From Silene conica (lineage: Eukaryota; Streptophyta; Magnoliopsida; Caryophyllales; Caryophyllaceae), in the NCBI GenBank assembly GCA_029255685.2, contig CM055318.2, positions 1,493,001-1,557,000 on the forward strand: 64,000 nucleotides of DNA, written 5' to 3'. Position 1 is the first letter of the stretch, and every line of letters starts with the position of its first letter. Shown piece by piece: positions 39,392 to 50,722 of the stretch. Position numbers and translations under genes: made by a program. The notes beneath the pieces were generated by a model. The model had not been told where the DNA came from, ran no database searches, and worked only from the letters and a program-made list of their open reading frames with translations.

Positions 39392-39681
39392 GCATGCATG
39401 AAATGTGGGACGAAATAGGACTTAATCTAGGTATTAAATCTGACATATTAAACGGACAATATTGTATAGCAGTTAGATAACTTAAGCACGACTTACTAAC
39501 AATAAGACATGCTCAATGTTCCATGGAATCGACATCTCTATCAAGAGATTCGTCGAGTCCTGCTTGCTCGTTTCTAATTTGATATCCATTGCTGGACTCT
39601 CCGTTAATTGCTGGTTAGTTAGATCATTCGATTACGAGAAAGGATCCGCTCCATTTCCTCGAAAACGAACCTTTATTTTTT

Positions 39682-40143
39682 TATACGGCCTGAAAAATTG
39701 AGGATCGTATATTCGTATGTGAAAAAGTAATTTCGATTTTAATTTATCGCACGTCACTTTCTTTATTAAACCTCGAGCATTTAATAAAATTTCTATACGA
39801 CAAAATTTCAGTACTTATTTTTTTTTCTTTAGGATAAATTTCATAATAGGTCATGTTTAGCATATTTATTATTTTGTTATTTGTGATGTCTGTGTTAATT
39901 ATGTGTAAGTGAGTAGTTAAAAATGCATTGAGCAAAAGAAGTAATGACGAAAATATGCAATGTGAGCTCATACCATGACATAAAAATAGCGTCTCTGACA
40001 CTTGGACACACACCATCGCCATAGTCGGATACTACTAGAAGAGTATAAGTAACATCGTTTAGACCATAAACAGCCATAAAATAGCATTACATAAACAAAG
40101 GAAATACACCAACTCTACTGAAATTGCTAGCAAACAGGAAATA
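39682..40143. other. Intergenic spacer 3' of the SYF1-like gene A
   Basis: Nothing recognisable beyond likely 3' UTR. It is matched by 47754-48198 in unit B with small deletions. Confidence 0.5.
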
Positions 40144-42621
40144 TTAAATGCTTCTCCTTCTGATTCTCTGGGAATCGCCGAGACAGGTTTCCGCCTTCCG
40201 TTTCTTGGCTAAGCAAGGAGCATTTCGAACACGTTTTGGGGCAGTTTCAATTTGCAACTCGACTTCCTCTTCGTTTACGCTTTTCCTCCCAACATCACTT
40301 GGACCCTCGTACCCAGCACTCACAAAGCCAAACCCAACTGTCATGGATTTATCGTTGACTGAGAAATCAGCATCTACAGGAGGAATTACTGCAGCTTCTC
40401 CATCAGCAGCCTTGTTCGCCTTCTCATTAGTTTGGTTCAGATGATCAAGAACGATTGTCTGGCAGAAAGACGCAGCGACACTTCGCTTAACAAGGAGCAT
40501 TTCCCTAAACGTGTCCTCACTGCCATGCTTAACCTCAAAGTCATTCCACTTGCTCCAAAACTCAGCATCACTTCTAGGATCAGCGAATCGGGAGGCGTAC
40601 GAGTATATTGCTCGACAACGATCGAACTCCCCAAGACATTTTTCAAGGTCCGCATACCTTAGGCACATGGCCTTCACGTCTGCATCTAGGAGATCAGAAG
40701 AAATGGCTTCTTCGTATATCTCCCTGATCAGTGGCATTCCAAACGTTTCCCCTGCACGAGCAATGTATATTTCGTACACGCTTGACTTCTCATCGGCTGG
40801 AACAGCTTTCGTTGCCTTGGCATAGACCTTCAATTCCCGTTGGACTGAGCCATAGGTTTCCTCCAACCTAGCATACTGAAGGAACAGCGGCTTCATGCAC
40901 TCTGCAGGAGCTGTTTGGATAGCAGTGTCAAATAGCTCCCTCGCTTGTTCTAACTTAGAATCCTTGTATCTCTGCACATACTTGGACAGATACGTCACCC
41001 ATATGTCCTTTACATGTGGATATTTAAATATCTTGACGCCTCGTTCATAGACCTTGAAAGCGTCTTCATAGTAGTTATGCTCTTCCAGGAACTTGGCATA
41101 GTTGAGGACGATTTGAGGAGTAGCAATCCCCATATCCAGAATAGTGGCATAAACAGAACGGGTAGAGTCTATGCTGCCGATGCTTTCCTGTAAATCGACA
41201 TAAAACGCCCACAATTTCAGTGACTTATGGACCTTCATCTGGACGGGTTCAGGAGCACCAGCGGGGAGTCGGCGCTTAACCTCGAGAGACGGCACAGAAG
41301 TTGCAGACCTGAGCAGGTCAAGGGAAGTGTTAGAGTTCTTGTGGCGGAGCTCCATCTCAGCCCACTCACACCAAAGGGTAGCTAGGTGTTCAACAGACTG
41401 GTAGTGAACTTCGACAGCTTGCTTGAAGACGACCCTAGCATTAGGGAGATCGTTATGAGCCTCGTAAAGTTTAGCCAATGCAAGCCAGAGAGAGTGAGGT
41501 TTTCCGAGGGCCTTGGTAGGATCAACAGTCTTAACAGCCTCGACGTAGGTATGAATCTGACTATCAGGATGACCCTGAAAGAGCTTAGCTCTGTGATGCC
41601 AGTTCTGGACATTATGTGGGTTTTGTCTAAGCACAACACTGTTGGAGAGAATAGGCCTTCTGTCAAGGAGGTCCTCCATTCTAGAGAGGCTGAGATCGAG
41701 GTCATCGTGATCAGAGAGCCAAAACCCCTTGAGAAGCTTATTCTGAAAATCAGGGACAGAGAGATCAAGGTTCCACCTGAGATCGTTGTCAGAGTCAGAA
41801 AAGTCGTGTTCCCCCTCGTGATTATCAATGGCACACAAATTCTCCAACTTCAATGTGAGAACAGTCTCCTCAAAACGGGTATATGCATCGAAAATTAGGG
41901 TAAAATCTCTGACAGTAGTAACAGTGATCAAGGCTTCTTCGAAGATATCCCTAGCTTTAAAGGGTAAAGACTTGCGAATATAATAATCAGCCAAAGAAAC
42001 CCAAAGACAACCAACATCATCAGTAAATTCACGAATAACACCCCTAATAATACCGTCTACATCCAAACCCTGAACCTCGGTACCATGATTCGAGAGGAGA
42101 CGACACAGGTCTGTCCATAAAACGTGTTTCGACTTGCAGGAGTTAACAAGATCATCAACATTGTTCAACAAAAGGAGAGAAGCCTCCTGCCATCTCTTAG
42201 ACGAGACCAGAAAATCAAAGAAGAAACCAGTGTAGGAAGGATCAAACATAACATATCTTCTGAAAACCCTAATTGAAGTCTCAATAGGAATATAACTTCG
42301 ACTAACAAAAGGCAAATACAACTCCCAAATTCGCTCGTGCTGGGTAACAGGCAAAGCAGAGAGAGCACGATCAAAGGTTCTACGAGTACGAGTGATAAAT
42401 TTATGATCAATTAGGGTTTGAAGATACAATAACCAAATTCTGGGCATTTTATGCATCGTTCCTAAAGCTTGTTCAAATGAATTGTAAACAAATTCAAAAT
42501 CAGGATGAGTAATTGGAAGAACACGAGTTGATTCTAGAAGAAGACTGAGATATTCATACCAAAGTTTGTAGCTTCCAGGGCTTGATTTTACCAGTTTTTT
42601 TACTTCCTCCATTCTCGCCAT
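40144..42621 (-). CDS. SYF1: SYF1/XAB2-like HAT-repeat splicing factor, copy A (intronless)
   Basis: SYF1 (XAB2 in humans) is a HAT/TPR-repeat scaffold of the NineTeen (Prp19) complex in the spliceosome. This uninterrupted 825-aa frame has HAT repeats throughout; diagnostic stretches are GSYKLWYEYLS, MHKMPRIWLLYLQTL, RTRRTFDRALSALPVTQHERIW, GIIRGVIREFTDDVG, LWVSLADYYIRKSL, ATPQIVLNYAKFLEEHNY and DPRSDAEFWSKWNDFEVKHG. It lacks about the first 50 residues of typical SYF1 (the EEEILRNQFS region), starting at MARMEEVKKLVKSSPGS. The C-terminus keeps VGFGFVSAGY and a basic end AKKRKAE...RIRRRSI but is shorter and diverged. It may be a truncated paralogue with the full gene elsewhere. The upstream region is CT-rich. 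Confidence 0.88.
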   Translation of the reverse strand: MARMEEVKKLVKSSPGSYKLWYEYLSLLLESTRVLPITHPDFEFVYNSFEQALGTMHKMPRIWLLYLQTLIDHKFITRTRRTFDRALSALPVTQHERIWELYLPFVSRSYIPIETSIRVFRRYVMFDPSYTGFFFDFLVSSKRWQEASLLLLNNVDDLVNSCKSKHVLWTDLCRLLSNHGTEVQGLDVDGIIRGVIREFTDDVGCLWVSLADYYIRKSLPFKARDIFEEALITVTTVRDFTLIFDAYTRFEETVLTLKLENLCAIDNHEGEHDFSDSDNDLRWNLDLSVPDFQNKLLKGFWLSDHDDLDLSLSRMEDLLDRRPILSNSVVLRQNPHNVQNWHHRAKLFQGHPDSQIHTYVEAVKTVDPTKALGKPHSLWLALAKLYEAHNDLPNARVVFKQAVEVHYQSVEHLATLWCEWAEMELRHKNSNTSLDLLRSATSVPSLEVKRRLPAGAPEPVQMKVHKSLKLWAFYVDLQESIGSIDSTRSVYATILDMGIATPQIVLNYAKFLEEHNYYEDAFKVYERGVKIFKYPHVKDIWVTYLSKYVQRYKDSKLEQARELFDTAIQTAPAECMKPLFLQYARLEETYGSVQRELKVYAKATKAVPADEKSSVYEIYIARAGETFGMPLIREIYEEAISSDLLDADVKAMCLRYADLEKCLGEFDRCRAIYSYASRFADPRSDAEFWSKWNDFEVKHGSEDTFREMLLVKRSVAASFCQTIVLDHLNQTNEKANKAADGEAAVIPPVDADFSVNDKSMTVGFGFVSAGYEGPSDVGRKSVNEEEVELQIETAPKRVRNAPCLAKKRKAETCLGDSQRIRRRSI

Positions 42622-43800
42622 CTTCTCTCCTCTCTTTCTCTCTTTCTCTCTTTCTTTTTTTTTTCTGTGTTTTTCTTTCTTTCCTTCCTTTTATACTCCA
42701 CGCTTTCCTATTTTCACTCTGTTTTCTATTTAATCTCAATTTCCTTATTACCTCAATTTCTTTATTAACAATTTACAACACATTCACCTTTCTTTCTTAA
42801 TACGTAGTCTCGCTAAATCCCGCCTGCTAATTTGCTTAATCCAACACTTTTTATCCTAAATTTCCATACTTATCTTTCGTAAAAATAAAATTTAAAAAGA
42901 CTTTTAAATAATTGAAAGACTTCTCTCACTTAAACCTAATCAATCTCTTATTTTTTCGACTATTATGAATCGTCATTCGCACATATCAAACGTAAGTTCG
43001 TCGTTTCATCGTAATTTTTTATTAAGTTCCGTCTTTTATTCAACTTAGTTATGTGTTTTTTTTCTAAAAAGAGGTTTTTTTAACAATTAGGGTTTAAACT
43101 GAATTGAAATATAATCAATCTCTAAAATTAAACTGAAATCGGGAAATCCAAATAGGAGGGATTTTAGAATATTTATATATTCTAATTGCAGTAAAATCAG
43201 ATTTTAGAACAATTGTTGAAATCGGGAAATTCAATTGCTGTAAAATCATCAGTTGATTTTTGGGAGGAGTTGATTTTTGGGTTTTTTTTTATTTTCTCTT
43301 ATTTTTTTTGGTGGGGATGATAAAAGTGAGGGGTATATTCGGAATAATTGTAAAAAAAAAGTGTAGGATTGAGTAAAATAATGTGCTGAATTTAGCACGA
43401 TAATTAGAAATGAGTGCGGGTTTGGTACACATAGTTATAGTCTTAGACGTTTGACCCATTTTTGTTTCATTCAACTCACAGACTATAAGTTTCATATACT
43501 GTTTCAGGTATTAAGAAGCTCAAGACTCTCAGTAAAATCCAGCTGCCCATCGTCTGTAAATCAAGTATACCAGGTTGTAAGTTTTAACTTTTAACCAGTT
43601 AAGTCGACCCAGATGGGTATATAGACATATACAATTGTCGTTCTTAGTTTCCTATATACGTGGTTTTACATTTTGAGACACGTAAAATATTGACGACTGA
43701 TGTGTCAACTTAAAATATTTTATTTTTTTTCTTTATTTTCTCGTGTTATTTTTCCTATGTAAGTGGCAATGACAATTCAATACTTCATTTTAATCATTTA
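42622..43800. other. 5' flank of SYF1-like gene A
   Basis: It starts with a CT-rich tract (42630-42670) that may be 5' UTR. From about 42764 to 43800 it matches 54013-55098 with few differences, so this upstream region exists twice in the window. No gene is seen. Confidence 0.55.
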
Positions 43801-44833
43801 CTAGTATTTTTGCCCGTGCGATGCACGGATACTAAATTATTTGTGATATTCATAAAAGTTGCCACCATGTAAATAAAAAAATCAAAATATTTTTTTTCTT
43901 GATATAAAAATCGTATTAGTTCGTTCTATAAATGAGATATTTTGTTAATAAAATTATCTCGTTTATATTCATTTATGTCATTAATGCTACCATCATCCAT
44001 ACACCTATCATGCATCCATCGTATTAAATCCACATATACAACTAACCACCCATCTCGTCGCAATCATCTTCAATACCACACAAAAAAAACTCTATAAACC
44101 ACTACTCTTACTTTTCGAACAACACATGAAACGGTCCACAATCCAAAGTACCGCCTACTAACCTATCATTAAATTAACCACCAAATGCGATGGAGTCATC
44201 TTTACAACTACCTCAAACAACCATCCAATTCATCATCGACACCCTTCTTCTACTTTCCAATACACACCTAAAATATTCAACTTACCCCTCCTTCACGAAA
44301 CACCTAGACTTATCCCTCAAAGTTAGCTCTCCATTTGAAAAGTTCATCCATCTATCAGAAATTTAACTTTTTCATTCAAAATCGACTTTGTTTGAATGAG
44401 ATGTGTTTGACGGGGTAACAAAGACATGCAATTTTTTGTTTAGTTAACAAATGAGGTAGGAGAGAAGTGGCAAGGAATTAATGGAGGATGCAACACCCCT
44501 GAGATGTTACATTAGAAATGGGTGTAAACTGTAAATCATGATGTTTTTTTTAATCGATAACCAAGACAAAAAAATAGTCCAGTTAAAAGTTAATAATACA
44601 ATATTGACATGACATTTATTAACATTTGATTACGTATTTTTGTGTTTCACATAGAAAAACAAATTTGAGTTTACAAACATGATGTCTTAGATATTTGAAA
44701 CCTGTTTTTATAGCGTATATGCCTATGTCATTTACACATAATACAACCTTGAAACAAAATTTATCTCCTTAATTAGTTTTCTTACTACATACCCCCTCAT
44801 TTTCCACATCATTCAGACATTCATCGTATCCTT
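43801..44833 (-). mobile_element. Helitron 3' end on the minus strand, 5' limit unknown
   Basis: Read on the minus strand, the end is a CCGTGC-ATC-GCACGG hairpin, then GCAAAAATACTAG, then T: a Helitron 3' terminus. The homologous site near 55098 runs from ATCATTTA directly into TTTTGAAATACAC, an apparent empty site. I could not find the 5' TC end; the duplication junction at 44833/44834 may have removed it. The sequence to 44833 has no gene. Confidence 0.6.
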
Positions 44834-45109
44834 TTCACACCTTCTGATCCTCATTGTATAGGACAGTCTCAATACAATTTTCGTAAAAAAAAAGTATAAT
44901 TCCGTCTCAATACAATTTTTGTAAAAAACCGAGCAAAAAATTTAAATGGGATAGTTACAATTACGTCAATTTTTACGCCCTCTTATAATTTCCGAGACAT
45001 AAAACTAATTACTTTTTCCGTTTCTAATCATTTGTCTCCGTGCAATAAAACTAAATTAGGGTTTATGAGAAGAGAAATGGTTGAAATTTTTATGGAGTAG
45101 TAAGGATGG

Positions 45110-47463
45110 TTTTTTTTTTGGTACAAAAGAGGGGCTAAGCACCGATAAATTATGTAGCTACTAGACGAGGTAAGGCTACTCTTATCGCATCCTCCCTAAG
45201 AATAATGACCAAATTTCGGTGGAGTAAGGGCAGCAGCGCAACAAATGGTTTGTAGTTTCGTCTTCGGCTAAACACCTGGGACATAGTGGATCATCCGATA
45301 GACCCCGTCGAACTCTATTATAATTGTACATAAGCCGATTGTGAGCAACGAGCCATAAGAACATACGAATTCTTTGTTGGATCGGTAATTTCCAAATAAG
45401 GTGCCATTCCACTGTGACGGTTTCTGAGACAATCTCATTAGCTCTTATTAGCGCCAATGCAGACTTAATTTTGAACTTGTCATTGGGGGATCCACTCCAA
45501 AAGAGAGCGTCTTCGATATACGGTTCCAGAGTTAGTGAGTAAGCCTCGATTTTTAACAATTCTTCCTGCGGAAGAAAATTAGAAAACAGGTCCCATTTCC
45601 ACCCTGCTGACTCGTCCCACATCTCACTTACTGTAGCACCTAAGATGGATTCCGGTATGACTGAAGTAGCCTTATCCGAGAGACAACCATTGTCAACCCA
45701 TGGGTGGTCCCAAAAAAGCGTAGTTCGCCCATTACCCACTGCCACAAACGCTCCTTGACTTATAATATTAGCCTGAGAAGTTATGCCACCCCAAACATTA
45801 GACATATTTGGTTTAGGTTGGAACATATTAACATCACATCGCCCATTACAGTATTTAGCCCGGAGAACTCGAGCCCAAAGACTATGTGGTTCTGATAGAA
45901 CTCTCCATCCAATTTTGGTTAGGAAGGCTGCATTAGATTGTCGAGATGATTTTATACCGAGCCCGCCTAAACTTTTTGGTTTTTGTATAGTGTCCCAAGA
46001 AATCAAGTGGACCTTACGTTGAACCTCATCTCCACCCCATAGAAATCTTCTTACCTTTCGGTCTAGGGAGTCACATACCGTCCTAGGAATTTTAACTGTC
46101 TGCATATTATAATTAGCTAAAGTAGAAAGAGTAGCTTGCACTAAAGTTGCACGTCCTGCTAGAGAAAGATGTTTCGTCTACCAACCTGCAAGTCGTTTAT
46201 TAAATTTATCTTCCAAATGTGCAAAGGTAGCTCTTGTAACTCGTCCGTTAATAGTTGGAACTCCTAAATAGGTCCCGAGGTCTTCTGTAGACGGAGAACT
46301 AAGACAACTGAGTATATTATCTCGATCAATTTGAGCTGTGTTTGCAGAGATAAAAAACTCTGGATTTCGCATTGTTGACCTTCTCCCCCGAGGCTCGGCA
46401 GAAATTGTTCAAGACTTTGTTAATAATCATGGCCTGATCAGTAGTAGCTTCGGCAAAAAGTACCGTATCATCCGCAAAGAATAAGTTAGAAATAGAAGGA
46501 CCGTCTTTGCAAATAGGAATAGGAAGCCACTGATTATTTCTTACTTCTTGGTCGATGGCTGCTTGTAATTTTTCAAGGCACATAACAAATAAATACGAGG
46601 ACAACGGATCACCTTGTCGCACCCCTCTAGTGGGTCTAAATTTTTCAGTCGGTTCCCCGTTCCATAAAATCTGCATAGAAGTAGTGGTAACACACTCCAT
46701 AACCGTATCAACAAGTAGCGTAGGAAAACACATGTCGACCAATGTGTCACGAATAAATATCCATTTCAGCCTATCGTACGCTTTTTCAAGGTCAATTTTA
46801 ATAGCCATAAGACCTTTCTTACCTCGTTTTCGCTTCATCGTGTGAATTGTTCCCTGGAAAACAACAATATTATCCGTAATCTGCCGGCCCGGGACAAACC
46901 CGCTTTGATTTTCAGATATAAGTCGAGGCAGAACCTTTTTTATTCTATTAGCAATAACCTTGCTGATTATTTTGTAGGCGACATTGCATAAGCTGATGGG
47001 TCTGAATTGAGAGACGGTTTCCGAACCTATAACTTTCGGGATAAGGACAATGTTGGTATCATTTAATCCTTCAGGCATTCCCTTCCCTTCAAGAGCTTTC
47101 ATGACCATTCTGCACACATCCTCTTTTACAACAGACCAATATTTCTGATAGAAAAGAGCTTGAAAACCATCCGGACCCGGAGCTTTGAGTGACCCCATAT
47201 GGTTCACTACTTTCTCAATCTCTGCCAACGAGTAGTAACGAGTTAACCTATACTCCACTCACTGTTACAAAGAGCTCGGTCAAGTCGAGCACTCTGTCGA
47301 GTTTCTACCGAGTTACCTCTCCCCCAAGTATGCATCGGGCCAGAGAACTCTAATTCATATGAGTTTCAACCGGAACGAGGACGGATGGTTTGTAAGTTCT
47401 AACAACTTCTTTCAGGGCAGTAATTTTATTCTTATTTCCGGTTCCTTGAATATTCCATACCAT
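45110..47463 (-). mobile_element. Decayed L1-clade LINE, copy B
   Basis: Same structure as copy A, with the same endonuclease deletion and the same RLAGW-stop, so both defects predate the duplication. Copy B keeps a longer reverse transcriptase frame (47258-46326) through RGVRQGDPLSSYLF and FADDTVLF, then has its own frameshift after KVNNAKSRVF. The zf-RVT part is 46141-45182. Confidence 0.9.
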
Positions 47464-48198
47464 GCATGCATGAAATGTGGGACGAAATAGGACTTAATCT
47501 AGGTATTAAATCTGACATATTAAACGGACAATATTGTATAGCAGTTAGATAACTTAAGCACGACTTACTAACAATAAGACATGCTCAATGTTCCATGGAA
47601 TCGACATCTCTATCAAGAGATTCGTCGAGTCCTGCTTGCTCGTTTCTAATTTGATATCCATTGCTGGACTCTCCGTTAATTGCTGGTTAGTTAGATCATT
47701 CGATTACGAGAAAGGATCCGCTCCATTTCCTCGAAAACGAACCTTTATTTTTTTATACGGCCTGAAAAATCGAGGATCGTATATTCGTATGTGAAAAAGT
47801 AATTTTGATTTTAATTTATCGCACGTCACTTTCTTTATTAAACCTCGAGCATTTAATAAAATTTCATAATTGGTCATGTTTAGCATATTTATTATTTTGT
47901 TATTTGTGATGTCTGTGTTAATTATGTGTAAGTGAGTAGTTAAAAATGCATTGAGCAAAAGAAGTAATGACGAAAATATGCAATGTGTGTCATAAAAATA
48001 GCCGTCTCTGACACTTGGACACACACCATCGCCATCGTCGGATACTACTAGAAGAGTATAAGTAACATCGTTTAGACCATAAACAGCCATAAAATAACAT
48101 TACATTACATAAATAAAGGAAAGACACCAACTCTACTGAAATTGCTCACCTCACCTTACCCTATATTCTGCAAACTGAATCGTTTTGATCAAGAAATA

Positions 48199-50544
48199 TT
48201 AAATGCTTCTCCTTCTGATTCTCTGGGAATCGCCGAGACAGGTTTCCGCCTTGCGTTTCTTGGCTAAGGAAGGAGCACCATCTACAGGAGGAATTACTGC
48301 AGCTTCTCCAACAGCAGCCTTGTTCGCCTTCTCATTAGTTTGGTTCAGATGATCAAGAACGATTGTCTGGCAGAAAGACGCAGCGACACTTCGCTTAACA
48401 AGGAGCATTTCCCTAAACGTGTCCTCACTGCCATGCTTAACCTCAAAGTCATTCCACTTGCTCCAAAACTCAGCATCACTTCTAGGATCAGCGAATCGGG
48501 AGGCGTACGAGTATATTGCTCGACAACGATCGAACTCCCCAAGACATTTTTCAAGGTCCGCATACCTTAGGCACATGGCCTTCACGTCTGCATCTAGGAG
48601 ATCAGAAGAAATGGCTTCTTCGTATATCTCCCTGATCAGTGGCATTCCAAACGTTTCCCCTGCACGAGCAATGTATATTTCGTACACGCTTGACTTCTCA
48701 TCGGCTGGAACAGCTTTCGTTGCCTTGGCATAGACCTTCAATTCCCGTTGGACTGAGCCATAGGTTTCCTCCAACCTAGCATACTGAAGGAACAGCGGCT
48801 TCATGCACTCTGCAGGAGCTGTTTGGATAGCAGTGTCAAATAGCTCCCTCGCTTGTTCTAACTTAGAATCCTTGTATCTCTGCACATACTTGGACAGATA
48901 CGTCACCCATATGTCCTTTACATGTGGATATTTAAATATCTTGACGCCTCGTTCATAGACCTTGAAAGCGTCTTCATAGTAGTTATGCTCTTCCAGGAAC
49001 TTGGCATAGTTGAGGACGATTTGAGGAGTAGCAATCCCCATATCCAGAATAGTGGCATAAACAGAACGGGTAGAGTCTATGCTGCCGATGCTTTCCTGTA
49101 AATCGACATAAAACGCCCACAATTTCAGTGACTTATGGACCTTCATCTGGACGGGTTCAGGAGCACCAGCGGGGAGTCGGCGCTTAACCTCGAGAGACGG
49201 CACAGAAGTTGCAGACCTGAGCAGGTCAAGGGAAGTGTTAGAGTTCTTGTGGCGGAGCTCCATCTCAGCCCACTCACACCAAAGGGTAGCTAGGTGTTCA
49301 ACAGACTGGTAGTGAACTTGGACAGCTTGCTTGAACACAAGCCTAGCATTAGGGAGATCGTTATGAGCCTCGTAAAGTTTAGCCAATGCAAGCCAGAGAG
49401 AGTGAGGTTTTCCGAGGGCCTTGGTAGGATCAACAGTCTTAACAGCCTCGACGTAGGTATGAATCTGACTATCAGGATGACCCTGAAAGAGCTTAGCTCT
49501 GTGATGCCAGTTCTGGACATTATGTGGGTTTTGTCTAAGCACAACACTGTTGGAGAGAATAGGCCTTCTGTCAAGGAGGTCCTCCATTCTAGAGAGGCTG
49601 AGATCGAGGTCATCGTGATCAGAGAGCCAAAACCCCTTGAGAAGCTTATTCTGAAAATCAGGGACAGAGAGATCAAGGTTCCACCTGAGATCGTTGTCAG
49701 AGTCAGAACAGTCTTGTTCCCCCTCGTGATTATCAATGGCACACAAATTCTCCAACTTCAATGTGAGAACAGTCTCCTCAAAACGGGTATATGCATCGAA
49801 AATTAGGGTAAAATCTCTGACAGTAGTAACAGTGATCAAGGCTTCTTCGAAGATATCCCTAGCTTTAAAGGGTAAAGACTTGCGAATATAATAATCAGCC
49901 AAAGAAACCCAAAGACAACCAACATCATCAGTAAATTCACGAATAACACCCCTAATAATACCGTCTACATCCAAACCCTGAACCTCGGTACCATGATTCG
50001 AGAGGAGACGACACAGGTCTGTCCATAAAACGTGTTTCGACTTGCAGGAGTTAACAAGATCATCAACATTGTTCAACAAAAGGAGAGAAGCCTCCTGCCA
50101 TCTCTTAGACGAGACCAGAAAATCAAAGAAGAAACCAGTGTAGGAAGGATCAAACATAACATATCTTCTGAAAACCCTAATTGAAGTCTCAATAGGAATA
50201 GAACTTCGACTAACAAAAGGCAAATACAACTCCCAAATTCGTTCGTGCTGGGTAACAGGCAAAGCAGAGAGAGCACGATCAAAGGTTCTACGAGTACGAG
50301 TGATAAATTTATGATCAATTAGGGTTTGAAGATACAATAACCAAATTCTGGGCATTTTATGCATCGTTCCTAAAGCTTGTTCAAATGAATTGTAAACAAA
50401 TTCAAAATCAGGATGAGTAATTGGAAGAACACGAGTTGATTCTAGAAGAAGACTGAGATATTCATACCAAAGTTTGTAGCTTCCAGGGCTTGATTTTACC
50501 AGAATTTCAACTTCCTCCATTCTCTTTACCTTCGCCATCGCCAT
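48199..50544 (-). CDS. SYF1: SYF1/XAB2-like HAT-repeat splicing factor, copy B (intronless)
   Basis: A 781-aa frame almost identical to copy A across the HAT repeats, with substitutions such as VVFKQAVEV to LVFKQAVQV. It differs at both ends. The N-terminus is MAMAKVKRMEEVEIL, five residues longer. A 147-bp in-frame deletion near the C-terminus removes 49 residues, including VGFGFVSAGYEG and the acidic EEEVELQIE stretch, joining PPVDG to APSLAKKRKAE. The frame is intact, so it may be expressed. Like copy A it lacks the usual SYF1 N-terminal segment. The 5' flank differs from copy A, so regulation may differ. Confidence 0.87.
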   Translation of the reverse strand: MAMAKVKRMEEVEILVKSSPGSYKLWYEYLSLLLESTRVLPITHPDFEFVYNSFEQALGTMHKMPRIWLLYLQTLIDHKFITRTRRTFDRALSALPVTQHERIWELYLPFVSRSSIPIETSIRVFRRYVMFDPSYTGFFFDFLVSSKRWQEASLLLLNNVDDLVNSCKSKHVLWTDLCRLLSNHGTEVQGLDVDGIIRGVIREFTDDVGCLWVSLADYYIRKSLPFKARDIFEEALITVTTVRDFTLIFDAYTRFEETVLTLKLENLCAIDNHEGEQDCSDSDNDLRWNLDLSVPDFQNKLLKGFWLSDHDDLDLSLSRMEDLLDRRPILSNSVVLRQNPHNVQNWHHRAKLFQGHPDSQIHTYVEAVKTVDPTKALGKPHSLWLALAKLYEAHNDLPNARLVFKQAVQVHYQSVEHLATLWCEWAEMELRHKNSNTSLDLLRSATSVPSLEVKRRLPAGAPEPVQMKVHKSLKLWAFYVDLQESIGSIDSTRSVYATILDMGIATPQIVLNYAKFLEEHNYYEDAFKVYERGVKIFKYPHVKDIWVTYLSKYVQRYKDSKLEQARELFDTAIQTAPAECMKPLFLQYARLEETYGSVQRELKVYAKATKAVPADEKSSVYEIYIARAGETFGMPLIREIYEEAISSDLLDADVKAMCLRYADLEKCLGEFDRCRAIYSYASRFADPRSDAEFWSKWNDFEVKHGSEDTFREMLLVKRSVAASFCQTIVLDHLNQTNEKANKAAVGEAAVIPPVDGAPSLAKKRKAETCLGDSQRIRRRSI

Positions 50545-50722
50545 CTAGTTTTTCGTTTCTAAATGAATCCAAATTCTTTCCTTCCTTTTATAGTTTAGTT
50601 ATTTACGTATTCCTATTTTAACTCGGTTTTATTTATTACCTAAACTTATAGTCTACAATTTACGTATTCCTATTTTAACTCGATTTTTTCGTATTACCTA
50701 AACTAGTTTTTAACCTTGCATA

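Larger units (their letters stand above)
36763..42660. repeat. Tandem duplication, unit A
   Basis: From 36763 the sequence matches unit B from 44834 at a constant offset of 8,071, drifting by small indels to 7,923 at the SYF1-like start codon. The unit holds a GNOM-leader fragment, a decayed LINE and a SYF1-like gene. Divergence is low, so duplication is recent. The HAP6 coding region is not included. Confidence 0.93.
44834..50560. repeat. Tandem duplication, unit B
   Basis: Second unit of the 8-kb duplication, in direct orientation. Homology to unit A begins at 44834 and fades just beyond the SYF1-like start codon near 50560. The upstream flank of the gene in B is clearly different from that of A. 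Confidence 0.92.

Noticed and set aside
41386..41898. 170-aa plus-strand frame inside SYF1-like A (and its twin at 49294)
   Set aside because: Shadow of the conserved HAT-repeat gene on the minus strand.
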